This document shows positions 50,545 to 58,509 of a stretch of 64,000 nucleotides of DNA, in pieces (within the stretch, counting starts at the first letter, position 1; each line of letters opens with the position of its first letter). The position numbers and the translations under genes are program-made. A model generated the notes under the pieces. It was not told the DNA's origin and did not search any database. It was given only the letters and a program-made list of their open reading frames with translations. Source of the DNA: CAYNKA01 sp964397655 (lineage in GTDB: Bacteria > Spirochaetota > Spirochaetia > DTKZ01). The stretch spans positions 1 to 64,000 of the forward strand of contig CAYNKA010000014.1 of assembly GCA_964397655.1 (NCBI GenBank), read 5' to 3'.

Positions 50545-51919
50545 TCGGAGCCTCCGTGAAGGCGTCGTCTCCCGACTTGAAGGCTTTGAGCGTGTCGGCA
50601 GTGAGCAGAACGGAGAGTATGAAGGTGAGCCCGTCGGCTGCCGCCTGACTCACCTGGATCCCCGTCAGGCCGAGAGTCCGCGAAAGGATCGTGATGATCG
50701 GTACGAAGAGCAGCCCCTGCCGGGAGAGGGCGAGAATCGAGGCCCTCGCGGGCTTGCCAATGTACTGAAACATCATGTTCGAAATGACGATGAAGACCGT
50801 GAACGGAAGCGTGATGCATTGCATCCTCAGGGCGAAGGCGCCGACCCTGACGACTTCGGGATCGTTCCGGAAGGCTTGGATGACGAAGGGAGCGAAGACG
50901 CCCGAGGCCAGGGAAAATACGACGAAGACTCCCGTGCCGACCTTCACCGTGAACCAGAAGGCGTCGTATACCCTTCGCCTGAGCCCGGCTCCGTAATTGA
51001 AAGCGGCAACGGGTTGGAATCCTTGGCCGAAGCCGATCATGAACGAAGCCATGAACATCATGAGCCTCGTCACGACCGACATGCCTGCGATCGCGGCATC
51101 GCCGTACGAAGAAGCGGCGTTGTTCAGGACTATGGCGGAAAAACTCACGAGAAACTGCCGGAGGAAGGTCGGAGTCCCCGAGCGGAGGATCTCGAGATAG
51201 AGGCCGCCCTCCAAGGAAACCTGTCCGGGCGAGATGCGCAGGGCGCTTCTCCGGTTCACGTAATGGGAAAGCAGAATGAGGAAGCCGATGAGCTGACTCA
51301 GGACGGTTGCGATCGCCGCCCCCTTGATGCCGAGGCCGAAGGTGAATATGAAGAGCGGATCGAGGGCGATGTTGATGACCGCGCCGCTGCCGATGCCCAT
51401 GAGGGCGAGAACCGCGCTTCCTTCGGAACGCAGGTTGACGTTCATGACGAAGGAGGCCGCCATGATGGGCGCCCCGAGAAGAATCCATCCGGCGTAATCC
51501 CTCGCGAAGGGCAGGATGGTGTCGGTGGATCCGAGGAGCCGGAGGAGCGGGTCCAGGAAGATCTCGCCGGCCGCCGTGATCGCCGAACCGCAGAGTATCG
51601 CCAGGAAGAAGGCGGAGGATACGACCCGGGCCGCGAGCTCCGGTTTCCTCTGCCCGAGGAGTCTCGCGACATAGCTCCCCGAGCCGACCCCGAAGGTCAT
51701 GCCGATGACCTGGATGATCGCCATGATCGAAAAGACGATTCCGACGGCTCCGGTCGCGCTGGTCCCTATCTTGCCGACGAAGTAGGTGTCCGCCATGTTG
51801 TAGAGGGCGGTCACCACCATGCTGATGATGGTGGGAACCGCGAGGCTCATGATGAGCCGCGAGACGGGTTCGGTCGTCATGCGTTCGTAACGGGCGTTGG
51901 GTTCATTACCGATTTTCAA
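50537..51919 (-). CDS. MATE-family efflux transporter (MarR-linked)
   Basis: A 460-residue inner-membrane transporter with about 12 segments. The start MTTEPVSRLIMSLAVPTIIS and ALYNMADTYFVGKIGTSATG are typical of the MATE group that includes NorM/DinF-like proteins. The preferred start is TTG at 51919, preceded by AAAAGGAAC, giving MKIGNEPNARYERMTTEP; ATG at 51943 would place the operator over the start. Second MATE in the window, but only distantly similar to that at 16.4 kb. Substrate unknown, probably a toxic compound. Confidence 0.9.
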   Translation of the reverse strand: MKIGNEPNARYERMTTEPVSRLIMSLAVPTIISMVVTALYNMADTYFVGKIGTSATGAVGIVFSIMAIIQVIGMTFGVGSGSYVARLLGQRKPELAARVVSSAFFLAILCGSAITAAGEIFLDPLLRLLGSTDTILPFARDYAGWILLGAPIMAASFVMNVNLRSEGSAVLALMGIGSGAVINIALDPLFIFTFGLGIKGAAIATVLSQLIGFLILLSHYVNRRSALRISPGQVSLEGGLYLEILRSGTPTFLRQFLVSFSAIVLNNAASSYGDAAIAGMSVVTRLMMFMASFMIGFGQGFQPVAAFNYGAGLRRRVYDAFWFTVKVGTGVFVVFSLASGVFAPFVIQAFRNDPEVVRVGAFALRMQCITLPFTVFIVISNMMFQYIGKPARASILALSRQGLLFVPIITILSRTLGLTGIQVSQAAADGLTFILSVLLTADTLKAFKSGDDAFTEAPNA

Positions 51920-51939
51920 GATTCGTGTTCCTTTTACAA

Positions 51940-51969
51940 GCATAATAGTTGCAAATGCAACCATTATGC
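51940..51969. promoter_or_regulatory. 30 bp palindromic operator of the MATE-marR operon
   Basis: Arms GCATAAT and ATTATGC outside, GTTGCA and TGCAAC inside, separated by one mismatched base pair, around a central AA. It ends 20 bases before the MATE start and fits MarR dimer sites in size. Confidence 0.8.
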
Positions 51970-52012
51970 AAGAGAGGGACCCCTCGAAAGCAAGGCTTCG
52001 TTTGCCGCCCGC

Positions 52013-52885
52013 TCATTTTCCGTCGACGAGGAGAGAGTACAGGCGTTCGAGGTCATCCATGGAAAAATAGGATATCTCGACGCTTCCCTTCTTTCCGGTC
52101 CCTTTTATGCGGACCTTCGTGCCGAGCACGTCGAGGAGCTTCTGCTCCATCTCCCTGAGTTCCGGTATTTTCTGCTTCGGTATCTTTTCCCGCTTTTCCC
52201 CCGAGGCCCTTATCCCCTTGTTGAGATCGGCGGAGAGGTTTTCCGCTTCGCGTACCGAAAGCCCTCCCGCCACGATCCTATTGAACAGGATCCTCTGGTC
52301 CGCGGGATTGATCACGGCGAGGATCGCGCGGGCATGACCCGGCGAGATTTCCCGCTTGTTCAGGGCCTGCTGCATGTCATCCGGGAGCTTGAGGAGTCTG
52401 AGGGAGTTGGCGACCGTGGACCGGTTCTTGCCCAGTCGCGCGGAAAGATCCTCCTGGCTCAGGGCGGAAGCCTCCATCAGTCTTTTAAAGGCCTGAGCCT
52501 CTTCGATGGGAGTCAGGTCCTCCCGCTGAATGTTCTCGATGAGGGCTATTTCGAGTTTTTCCTGCTCCGAAAAACCGCGAACGATGACGGGGATCTCCTG
52601 AAGTCCCGCGAGCTTCGCCGCCCTCCACCGGCGCTCTCCCGCCAGGATGAGGAAGGATCCGTCGTCGCGGTTCTCCACCAGGATCGGCTGCAGGACCCCC
52701 TTCTCCCTGACGGAGTCGGCGAGTTCGCGGAGCGAATCCTCGGAGAACTCCTTCCGAGGCTGATCGGGATTCGGGGATATTCTGGAAATCGGCACGGTCT
52801 TGATGCCCGCGGCTCCGTCTTCGGCTCCTTCCGCCTGGGTCTGAAAAAGCGCGTCGATCCCCTTGCCCAAAGCCCGCTTAGACAC
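52013..52885 (-). CDS. parB: Chromosome-partitioning protein ParB
   Basis: A 290-residue ParB. CTP-binding/ParB-N part has SRISPNPDQPRKEF and the GERRWRA motif (LAGERRWRAAKLAGL); the HTH with SQEDLSARLGKNRSTVANSL recognises parS; the C-terminal dimer domain ends SMDDLERLYSLLVDGK. GTG start overlaps the parA stop by eight bases. It loads onto parS (58459-58478) and slides with CTP. Confidence 0.96.
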   Translation of the reverse strand: MSKRALGKGIDALFQTQAEGAEDGAAGIKTVPISRISPNPDQPRKEFSEDSLRELADSVREKGVLQPILVENRDDGSFLILAGERRWRAAKLAGLQEIPVIVRGFSEQEKLEIALIENIQREDLTPIEEAQAFKRLMEASALSQEDLSARLGKNRSTVANSLRLLKLPDDMQQALNKREISPGHARAILAVINPADQRILFNRIVAGGLSVREAENLSADLNKGIRASGEKREKIPKQKIPELREMEQKLLDVLGTKVRIKGTGKKGSVEISYFSMDDLERLYSLLVDGK

Positions 52886-53633
52886 GTTCGAGCACCTCTT
52901 CCGCGAGTTTCTTGTAGCTCTTCGCCCCGACGCAGGCCGGATCGTAGAGATTGATGGGCACCGAATGAGAGGGAGCCTCGGACAGGCGTACGTTGCGCGG
53001 AATGATGGTCTTGAATACTTTCTTCCCGAAATATCCGCAGACTTCCTGTACGACGTCGTTCGCGAGCCTGGTCCGCGAATCGTACATGGTGAAGAGGATT
53101 CCCCCCACCTCGAGCCTGCGGTTGATGCCTTCCTGGATGCGCTTCACCGTCTCAAGCAGGAGGCTCAAGCCCTCGAGCGCGAAATACTCGCATTGAAGAG
53201 GAATGATCACCGCGTCGGCGGCGGCGAGCCCGTTGAGCGTCAGGATACCGAGGGAAGGAGGACAATCGATGAAGATGAAGTCGAAGTCGTTCTTCACTGG
53301 CGAAAGCACGTTCCGAAGGTAATAAGCCCGGTCGTCCTTGTCAACGAGCTCAACGTTCGCTCCGGTGAGGTTGATGCTCGAGGCCGCGATGAAGAGGTTC
53401 GTCACCGGAGTTTTCTGGATGACGTCCTTCACCTGGACCTTCCCGTTGATGGCTTCGTAGATGCCCGCCTGGGATGATTTGGCCCCGACACTGCTCGAAA
53501 GGTTCCCCTGCGGATCGAAATCGATGAGCAATACTTTTTTCCCCGCCTCGGCGATGTACGCTCCCAAGTTGGAGGCGGTGGTGGTCTTCCCCACACCGCC
53601 CTTCTGGTTGGCGAATACTACTGTTTTTCCCAT
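52878..53633 (-). CDS. parA: Chromosome-partitioning ATPase ParA (Soj)
   Basis: A 251-residue deviant-Walker ATPase: NQKGGVGKTTTASNLG, IDFDPQGN, FIFIDCPPSLGILTLN. The start is MGKTVVFANQKGG at 53633; the open frame continues upstream to 53786 but that overlaps hydF and is not conserved. With ParB it separates origin regions. No clear binding site before the ATG. Confidence 0.95.
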   Translation of the reverse strand: MGKTVVFANQKGGVGKTTTASNLGAYIAEAGKKVLLIDFDPQGNLSSSVGAKSSQAGIYEAINGKVQVKDVIQKTPVTNLFIAASSINLTGANVELVDKDDRAYYLRNVLSPVKNDFDFIFIDCPPSLGILTLNGLAAADAVIIPLQCEYFALEGLSLLLETVKRIQEGINRRLEVGGILFTMYDSRTRLANDVVQEVCGYFGKKVFKTIIPRNVRLSEAPSHSVPINLYDPACVGAKSYKKLAEEVLERV

Positions 53634-53745
53634 CCGCGACAGTATACAAAAAGCTCGAAAAAAAAGCCACCGTAAAATATCCCAGTTGAAAAACGCTCCG
53701 CCCGGTTTTCCGAGAATGCGTTCATCCGGACGGGGTCTTCCCCAT

Positions 53746-55035
53746 TCACGCGAGAACACGCCTTCTTTCGTAGATCTCGAGAACATCGGGAAAAGGTTTC
53801 AGGACCCTGGGAAACACACCCTGGGCCCATCCCAGGAAGAGTCCGTAGTTCGTCACGGGAATCCCGGCCTGCCGGAAGCTTTCCAGCCTCGCCAGAACCG
53901 CCCTCCGTTTCAACATGCAGCTCCCGCAATGAATGACGCCGTGGATTTTCCCGAGCTCCTCGCCTTTCGGAACGTCGCGGGAATAGACGAACTCCGCCCT
54001 CGGCCGCATGAGCTGGCGGAACAGCCGCGGGATCTTCACGGTCCCGATGTCGTCGGCCTTCTGATGATGGGAACACCCTTCGAGCACGAGGATCCTCGGC
54101 TCCTCCTGCAGCGACTCGAACCTGGAAAGCCCGTCGACGTAAAAAGCGAGATCCCCCTTCTTCCGAGCGAACAGGATGGAAAACGAGGTGAGGAGCTGGT
54201 CTTCCGGAAGTTCGGCCGCCACCTTGTGGAAGGCCTGGCTGTCGGTGATGACGATAGCCGGCCTCTCCTTCAACTTCGCGAAGAACGATCCGAGTTCGCG
54301 CTCCTTCACGACCATGCAGCCGCAGTCCCGGTCCAGGAGATCCCGGATCGTCTCGACCTGCGGAAGGATGAGTCTTCCCGCGGGAGCCCCGAGGTCCACG
54401 GGCGTCACGAGGACGGCGAGATCCCCTTCCCGCACGAGACCCTCGACCGGCGTGGGCTCCGGGTCGACGAGGTCCCCGAACTGAGCGAGGCGCTTCCTGA
54501 ACTCCTCGATCCCCTTGCCCGAGACGTTGTCGACTTCCACCGCCGCGAACTCGCTCCCGGAGACCGAGACAAGGCCGGGAGCCGCGGCCGAAAGCGGCTT
54601 TCCCGCGGCGGCCCTTTTCACAAGGTCGGCCTTCGAGGGGTCCTTCACCCGGTCGGAAAAGCTCAGCACGATCAGGACGGGTTTTCCCGTCCAACGGTCG
54701 AGAAGGGCTTTTTCCCTCGCGTCCCAGGGCCTGTCCGAGGCCGTCACGAGGACCAGGATGTCCGCTCCGGCCAGGGCCGCCGTGCTTTTCCCGACGCGGC
54801 TCGCACCGAGCCCTTCCTCGTAGTCGTCGAGGCCGGCGGTGTCGGTCACGGCGGCGGGACCGAGCGCGTCCAGTTCGATCCGGCGCGTCACCGGATCGGT
54901 CGTGGTACCCGGCTTGGCGGAAACGATCGAAGCGTCCTGCCTGAGCAGGTTGTTCATGAGGGAGCTTTTTCCGGCGTTCCTGAGTCCCGCTAAAACAATG
55001 CGTATGGATTCCGCGAGGGGCGTGGTCGTGTTCAT
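53746..55035 (-). CDS. hydF: [FeFe]-hydrogenase H-cluster maturation GTPase HydF
   Basis: A 429-residue HydF. N-terminal GTPase: LAGLRNAGKSSLMNNLL (P-loop), TTTDPVTR, DTAGLDDYEEGLG and SFSD. A dimerisation domain follows, then the cluster-binding domain with EGCSHHQ (about 320) and VIHCGSCMLKRR (about 370), which supply the [4Fe-4S] ligands. It scaffolds the di-iron subcluster. AAGGAGAGG precedes the ATG. It shares a minus-strand operon with a TM1266-like protein and a lyase. hydE, hydG and hydrogenase genes are not in the window. Confidence 0.95.
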   Translation of the reverse strand: MNTTTPLAESIRIVLAGLRNAGKSSLMNNLLRQDASIVSAKPGTTTDPVTRRIELDALGPAAVTDTAGLDDYEEGLGASRVGKSTAALAGADILVLVTASDRPWDAREKALLDRWTGKPVLIVLSFSDRVKDPSKADLVKRAAAGKPLSAAAPGLVSVSGSEFAAVEVDNVSGKGIEEFRKRLAQFGDLVDPEPTPVEGLVREGDLAVLVTPVDLGAPAGRLILPQVETIRDLLDRDCGCMVVKERELGSFFAKLKERPAIVITDSQAFHKVAAELPEDQLLTSFSILFARKKGDLAFYVDGLSRFESLQEEPRILVLEGCSHHQKADDIGTVKIPRLFRQLMRPRAEFVYSRDVPKGEELGKIHGVIHCGSCMLKRRAVLARLESFRQAGIPVTNYGLFLGWAQGVFPRVLKPFPDVLEIYERRRVLA

Positions 55036-55044
55036 TTCCTCTCC

Positions 55045-56385
55045 TTACAAGGTTCTCGGATCGATGCGCTTCATGAGTTCCTCCCGGTCCAGTCCCGTGA
55101 GTTCCGCGACGCGGGCAACCACGGCCTTAAGCCCGACGGGACGTTCCTTCTCCAGGATTTCGGCGACCCTCTTCAGGTCGCGGTACCCCACGACCCCGAG
55201 GAGCGTGTTGAGCAGGGCCGGTGACGAGGACAGGTTCGATTCTATGCGCTCCTCGTCGGGCAAAAGGAGCGGCAGTACCTTGATCGCCGCGTCGAGAGCT
55301 CGGCACAGGGTATCGGCGCACCTGATGAAAGCGTCCGCGAGAAAGGGAAGATAGGCGTTGAGCTGGAACTGCCCCTCGTCCGCGAAGTCCATGACCAAGG
55401 CGGCCTCCCTGGTTGCGACGAAGGCCGTGCCGCGAAGGTATTCCAGCAACACCGGGTTCGTCTTCATCGGCATGATCGTCGATCCGTATTGGAGCTTCGG
55501 GTGGCGAAGCTCGCCGACCGCCGAGGAGGAATAGAGAAGGAGGTCCGCCGCTATGCGGGAGAGGTTCCCGGCACACAACCTCAGGCCGGACGCGGCCTCT
55601 CCGATCGCGTCCTGGTGAGCGACCTCGTCCGGCAGGTTATGGCTCCTGCAGAGCGGAAGTCCGGTGATCGCCCGGAGGTGTTTCTCCGCGAGGAATACGT
55701 AGTCGCGGGGCGCGGAAAAGCAGTTCCCCACGGCAGTTCCGCCCAAGGCTATCAGCCTGATCCGCTCGAGAAGCTTGCGAAACCTCCACCGGTCCCGCTC
55801 CATCATTCCGGCCCAGGAGCCGAAGACCTGTCCCAGGGTCATGGGCAGCGCGTCCTGCAGTTCGGTTCGCCCCAGGATCACGATTCCCGCATAAGACCTT
55901 TCGCGTTCCACGAGAAGCTCCTGCAGGGACTCGACCAGTTTCTCGATCTGCGAAAGCCTGCGGAAAACGACGATCTTCACCGCCGTCGGGAAGGTGTCGT
56001 TCGTCGACTGAAAACGGTTGATGTCGCCGAGCGGATCCGCCTTCCAGGCAGACGCTGTCTCTCCGCTTTCCCCGAAGAGACGGTTCGACCGGGCGGCGAC
56101 GACCTCGTTCAGGTTCATGTGGAGACTCGTCCCTGCCCCGCCCTGCCCGAGCGGTAGGGGGAAATGCCCGTCCAGGTCGCCGCCTATCACCTCGTCGACC
56201 GCCTCGAGTACGAAGGGAAAAACGGTTTCCGGATAGAGTTTTGCCGTTTCCTGTTGAGCGAGGAGAGCGGCCTTCTTCACCTCGCCGTAGGCCCGGATGA
56301 GCTCCCGGGGAGTTTTTCCGCGGCCGAAGGAGGACAGCGCCGCTTCGGTCTGGTCGCCCCAGTACGATTCGCAGGCTCTTTTCAT
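55045..56385 (-). CDS. Aspartase/fumarase-superfamily lyase of the hyd operon
   Basis: A 446-residue lyase of the aspartate ammonia-lyase type. The signature loop is GSTIMPMKTNPVL; substrate-binding stretches include GGAGTSLHMNLNEVVA and FQSTNDTFPTA. Such genes sit in the hydrogenase-maturation operons of several anaerobes, next to hydF and the TM1266-type regulator. Activity on aspartate is likely but cannot be proved by sequence. Start ATG 56385 follows GAAGGAAC. Ten bases before hydF. Confidence 0.85.
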   Translation of the reverse strand: MKRACESYWGDQTEAALSSFGRGKTPRELIRAYGEVKKAALLAQQETAKLYPETVFPFVLEAVDEVIGGDLDGHFPLPLGQGGAGTSLHMNLNEVVAARSNRLFGESGETASAWKADPLGDINRFQSTNDTFPTAVKIVVFRRLSQIEKLVESLQELLVERERSYAGIVILGRTELQDALPMTLGQVFGSWAGMMERDRWRFRKLLERIRLIALGGTAVGNCFSAPRDYVFLAEKHLRAITGLPLCRSHNLPDEVAHQDAIGEAASGLRLCAGNLSRIAADLLLYSSSAVGELRHPKLQYGSTIMPMKTNPVLLEYLRGTAFVATREAALVMDFADEGQFQLNAYLPFLADAFIRCADTLCRALDAAIKVLPLLLPDEERIESNLSSSPALLNTLLGVVGYRDLKRVAEILEKERPVGLKAVVARVAELTGLDREELMKRIDPRTL

Positions 56386-56460
56386 TCCGTTCCTTCTCCA
56401 TGTCCGGCGGATCGTATTCTCGGGAATTTTTCAGCAGATGCCGCAGGCAGCGGAAAGAGG

Positions 56461-56739
56461 CTAATGGAGACCTTCGGTCGCATTGTTCGGCTCCTTGTAT
56501 CGGGTAAGGAGGGATTTGACCTGTATTCCAGGGAGCCTTCCAATTTTACCCGTCAAGGCGCCTATCTCGTCGGTAGTTCCTTCGACGATCAATGAAATGA
56601 CATGGACGCCCTTGTCGCGGATGGGAAGTCCCTGTCGTCCATAGATCAAATCTCCGAAGTCGGAAAGGATCGTGTTCAGAGAATTGACGCTCGTTTTTTC
56701 TTCGATGAGGATCGCAACGACTCCGAGTCTCTTCTCCAT
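56461..56739 (-). CDS. TM1266-type ACT-like regulator of the [FeFe]-hydrogenase system
   Basis: A 92-residue ferredoxin-like (ACT) protein: KRLGVVAILIEEKTSVNSLN, DFGDLIYGRQGLP, and GVHVISLIVEGTTDEIGALT. It matches the TM1266 family, named iron-only hydrogenase system regulator from genome context. Function not shown experimentally as far as I know. It opens the operon to the lyase and hydF. Confidence 0.88.
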   Translation of the reverse strand: MEKRLGVVAILIEEKTSVNSLNTILSDFGDLIYGRQGLPIRDKGVHVISLIVEGTTDEIGALTGKIGRLPGIQVKSLLTRYKEPNNATEGLH

Positions 56740-56847
56740 CGGACCGCCTCTGGATCGGATAGAATTTCGGCTCCTCGAAACAAGAAATCCCGTTTCTCAG
56801 ACACGTCAAGGATAGATAATTTTTTCTTGAATTGCAAGAGGCTTCGA

Positions 56848-56876
56848 TTGACGAAATTATACTAAAAAAGTATTAT
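56848..56876 (+). promoter_or_regulatory. Promoter of the NifU-like gene
   Basis: TTGACG (56848-56853), 17 base spacer, TATTAT (56871-56876), 38 bases before the start codon. A good sigma-70-type match. Confidence 0.75.
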
Positions 56877-56914
56877 TTTTGTATGCATGATCCCGGACGG
56901 GAGAAGGAGTATAT

Positions 56915-57139
56915 ATGCTGAAAGAAAAGGTATTGGCCGCCATTCAGGACGTCCGGCCATCGTTGCAGGCGGACGGAGGAGATATAGAGCTCGTTGACGT
57001 CGACGAAGCGGGTAAGGTGAAAGTCCGCCTCAAAGGAGCCTGCCACGGTTGTCCCATGGCTCAGATGACTTTGAAGCAGGGAGTGGAAAAATATCTCAAA
57101 AAGACGGTGCCGGAAGTCAAAACGGTCGAATCCGTGTAA
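56915..57139 (+). CDS. NifU C-terminal-domain iron-sulfur carrier (Nfu-type)
   Basis: A 74-residue stand-alone NifU C domain: PSLQADGGDIELVDVD and the cluster-binding CHGCPMAQMTLKQGVEKYLK (CxxC near residues 43-46). It carries [4Fe-4S] clusters to apo-proteins. GGAG lies seven bases before the ATG. It has its own strong promoter and is divergent from the hydF operon; a link with hydrogenase maturation is possible but not shown. Confidence 0.93.
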   Translation: MLKEKVLAAIQDVRPSLQADGGDIELVDVDEAGKVKVRLKGACHGCPMAQMTLKQGVEKYLKKTVPEVKTVESV

Positions 57140-57340
57140 CGCGTCACCTTCGAGGCGCTTTGCTCGAGGCGATTTCAAAAACCTCAGAAAAAATCGGTTC
57201 GAGAAGAAAGATTCACGAGTTCAAAAAGAACGTTATTCTTTCCCTGCCGGCGAATGTCGAGGAATTCCTTATGGGGTTGAAAATTCTTTGAAATCTATTA
57301 GATTTAATGATACGATAAAGTCGGAAATCAAAGGATTGAT

Positions 57341-58381
57341 ATGATGCATGACTCGATATCGAAAAATCGATGGAAGCTTTTTCCGAAGATAGAACTTCAC
57401 CGGCATCTAGAAGGTACCTTTGAACTTAAAACCCTTTTTCAAATAGCGAAAAATAACAAGCTCGATGTCCCAGGAGACCTCGAAACCTTCAAAAGTTTCT
57501 TTCAATTTCCCAAGGATTCCAAACCCGATTTCCAGCTTTTCCTTTCGAAGTTCAAGAACGACTGGTATCGAAGCCATGAAGACGTCTTCAACATCACTTA
57601 CGAATCGGTAAAGACTTTCGCCGACGACGGAATTTTCTATATCGAGCTTCGCTTCAATCCCGAGCATTTCGCGGCATTCAATAATTTTGATCGCATGGAC
57701 GTGATCAACATCGTCTGCGAGGCGGGAAACAAGGCGGCCGGAGAAACGGGAATCAGGCTGAAATATCTCATCACCTTCAACCGGGGGAAGCACGAGTTGA
57801 AGGATATGATCAAACTCTACCAGAAGATAGCCGCGCACGACCTTCCGGACATCGTCGGCATCGACCTCGCAGGCGACGAAGAGCATTTCCGTGTCGACCT
57901 GTTCGCCAAGTTGTTTCAGATTATAAAGGATGACAAGAAATATCGGAGCACGATTCATGCCGGCGAAGTCACGCCGTCTTCGGAAATCTGGTCGGCGATC
58001 AAGCTGAACGCGGCTCGGATCGGGCACGGCACCGCCACCATCCATGACGCGAAGCTGCAGGACTACCTGAAGGAGCACAGGATCGCGCTCGAACAGTGCA
58101 TTACGTCGAATTATCAGACCGGATCCTGGCCCGATGAAAAAAACCATCCCATCGGCAGGCTGTTCCGTTCCGGCGTGCCAGTCACCATCAACTCGGACGA
58201 TCCGACGATACAGGATACCGATCTTTCCGACGATTACCATAAAGCGGCGGATTATTTCGCATTCACTCCCGCGGACTTCACGAAGCTCAACCTGACCGCG
58301 ATCGAAACCTGCTTTTTGCCGGACAAGGAAAAGGAAAGCCTCAGAGCCGACTACCTCGACGCGGTAAAGAAATTTACCTGA
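57341..58381 (+). CDS. add: Adenosine deaminase
   Basis: A 346-residue deaminase. Zinc ligands and catalytic residues: ELHRHLEG (HxH), HAGE (His and Glu), RIGHGT and INSDDPTI (Asp pair). It converts adenosine or deoxyadenosine to inosine; adenine or another purine cannot be excluded since bacterial relatives vary. ATG at 57341 or 57344 follows AAAGGA. Lower GC than neighbours. A terminator follows. Confidence 0.92.
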   Translation: MMHDSISKNRWKLFPKIELHRHLEGTFELKTLFQIAKNNKLDVPGDLETFKSFFQFPKDSKPDFQLFLSKFKNDWYRSHEDVFNITYESVKTFADDGIFYIELRFNPEHFAAFNNFDRMDVINIVCEAGNKAAGETGIRLKYLITFNRGKHELKDMIKLYQKIAAHDLPDIVGIDLAGDEEHFRVDLFAKLFQIIKDDKKYRSTIHAGEVTPSSEIWSAIKLNAARIGHGTATIHDAKLQDYLKEHRIALEQCITSNYQTGSWPDEKNHPIGRLFRSGVPVTINSDDPTIQDTDLSDDYHKAADYFAFTPADFTKLNLTAIETCFLPDKEKESLRADYLDAVKKFT

Positions 58382-58419
58382 AGCAGTCCATCATCCGATT
58401 CGTATTCCCTCTCCGTTGC

Positions 58420-58451
58420 GAAAAAAAGCCCCGTGAAACCGGGGCTTTTTT
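58420..58451. terminator. Bidirectional terminator between add and gyrA
   Basis: AGCCCCG-TGAAAC-CGGGGCT with a run of A before it and T after it, so it can end transcription from both sides (add on plus, gyrA on minus). Confidence 0.85.
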
Positions 58452-58458
58452 CAAGGAG

Positions 58459-58478
58459 ATTGTTTCACGTGAAACAAT
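58459..58478. promoter_or_regulatory. parS: parS centromere site
   Basis: ATTGTTTCACGTGAAACAAT, a perfect 20 bp palindrome containing the consensus ParB site TGTTTCACGTGAAACA. It lies about 4.9 kb from dnaA and about 5.6 kb from parB. I found no second copy in the window. Confidence 0.95.
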
Positions 58479-58509
58479 GCGTCGCGGATGACGCTGTTGA
58501 CGAATCGCC

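Noticed and set aside
53634..53786. N-terminal extension of ParA
   Set aside because: It overlaps the end of hydF and precedes the standard ParA opening (VVFANQKGG), so it is not likely coding.
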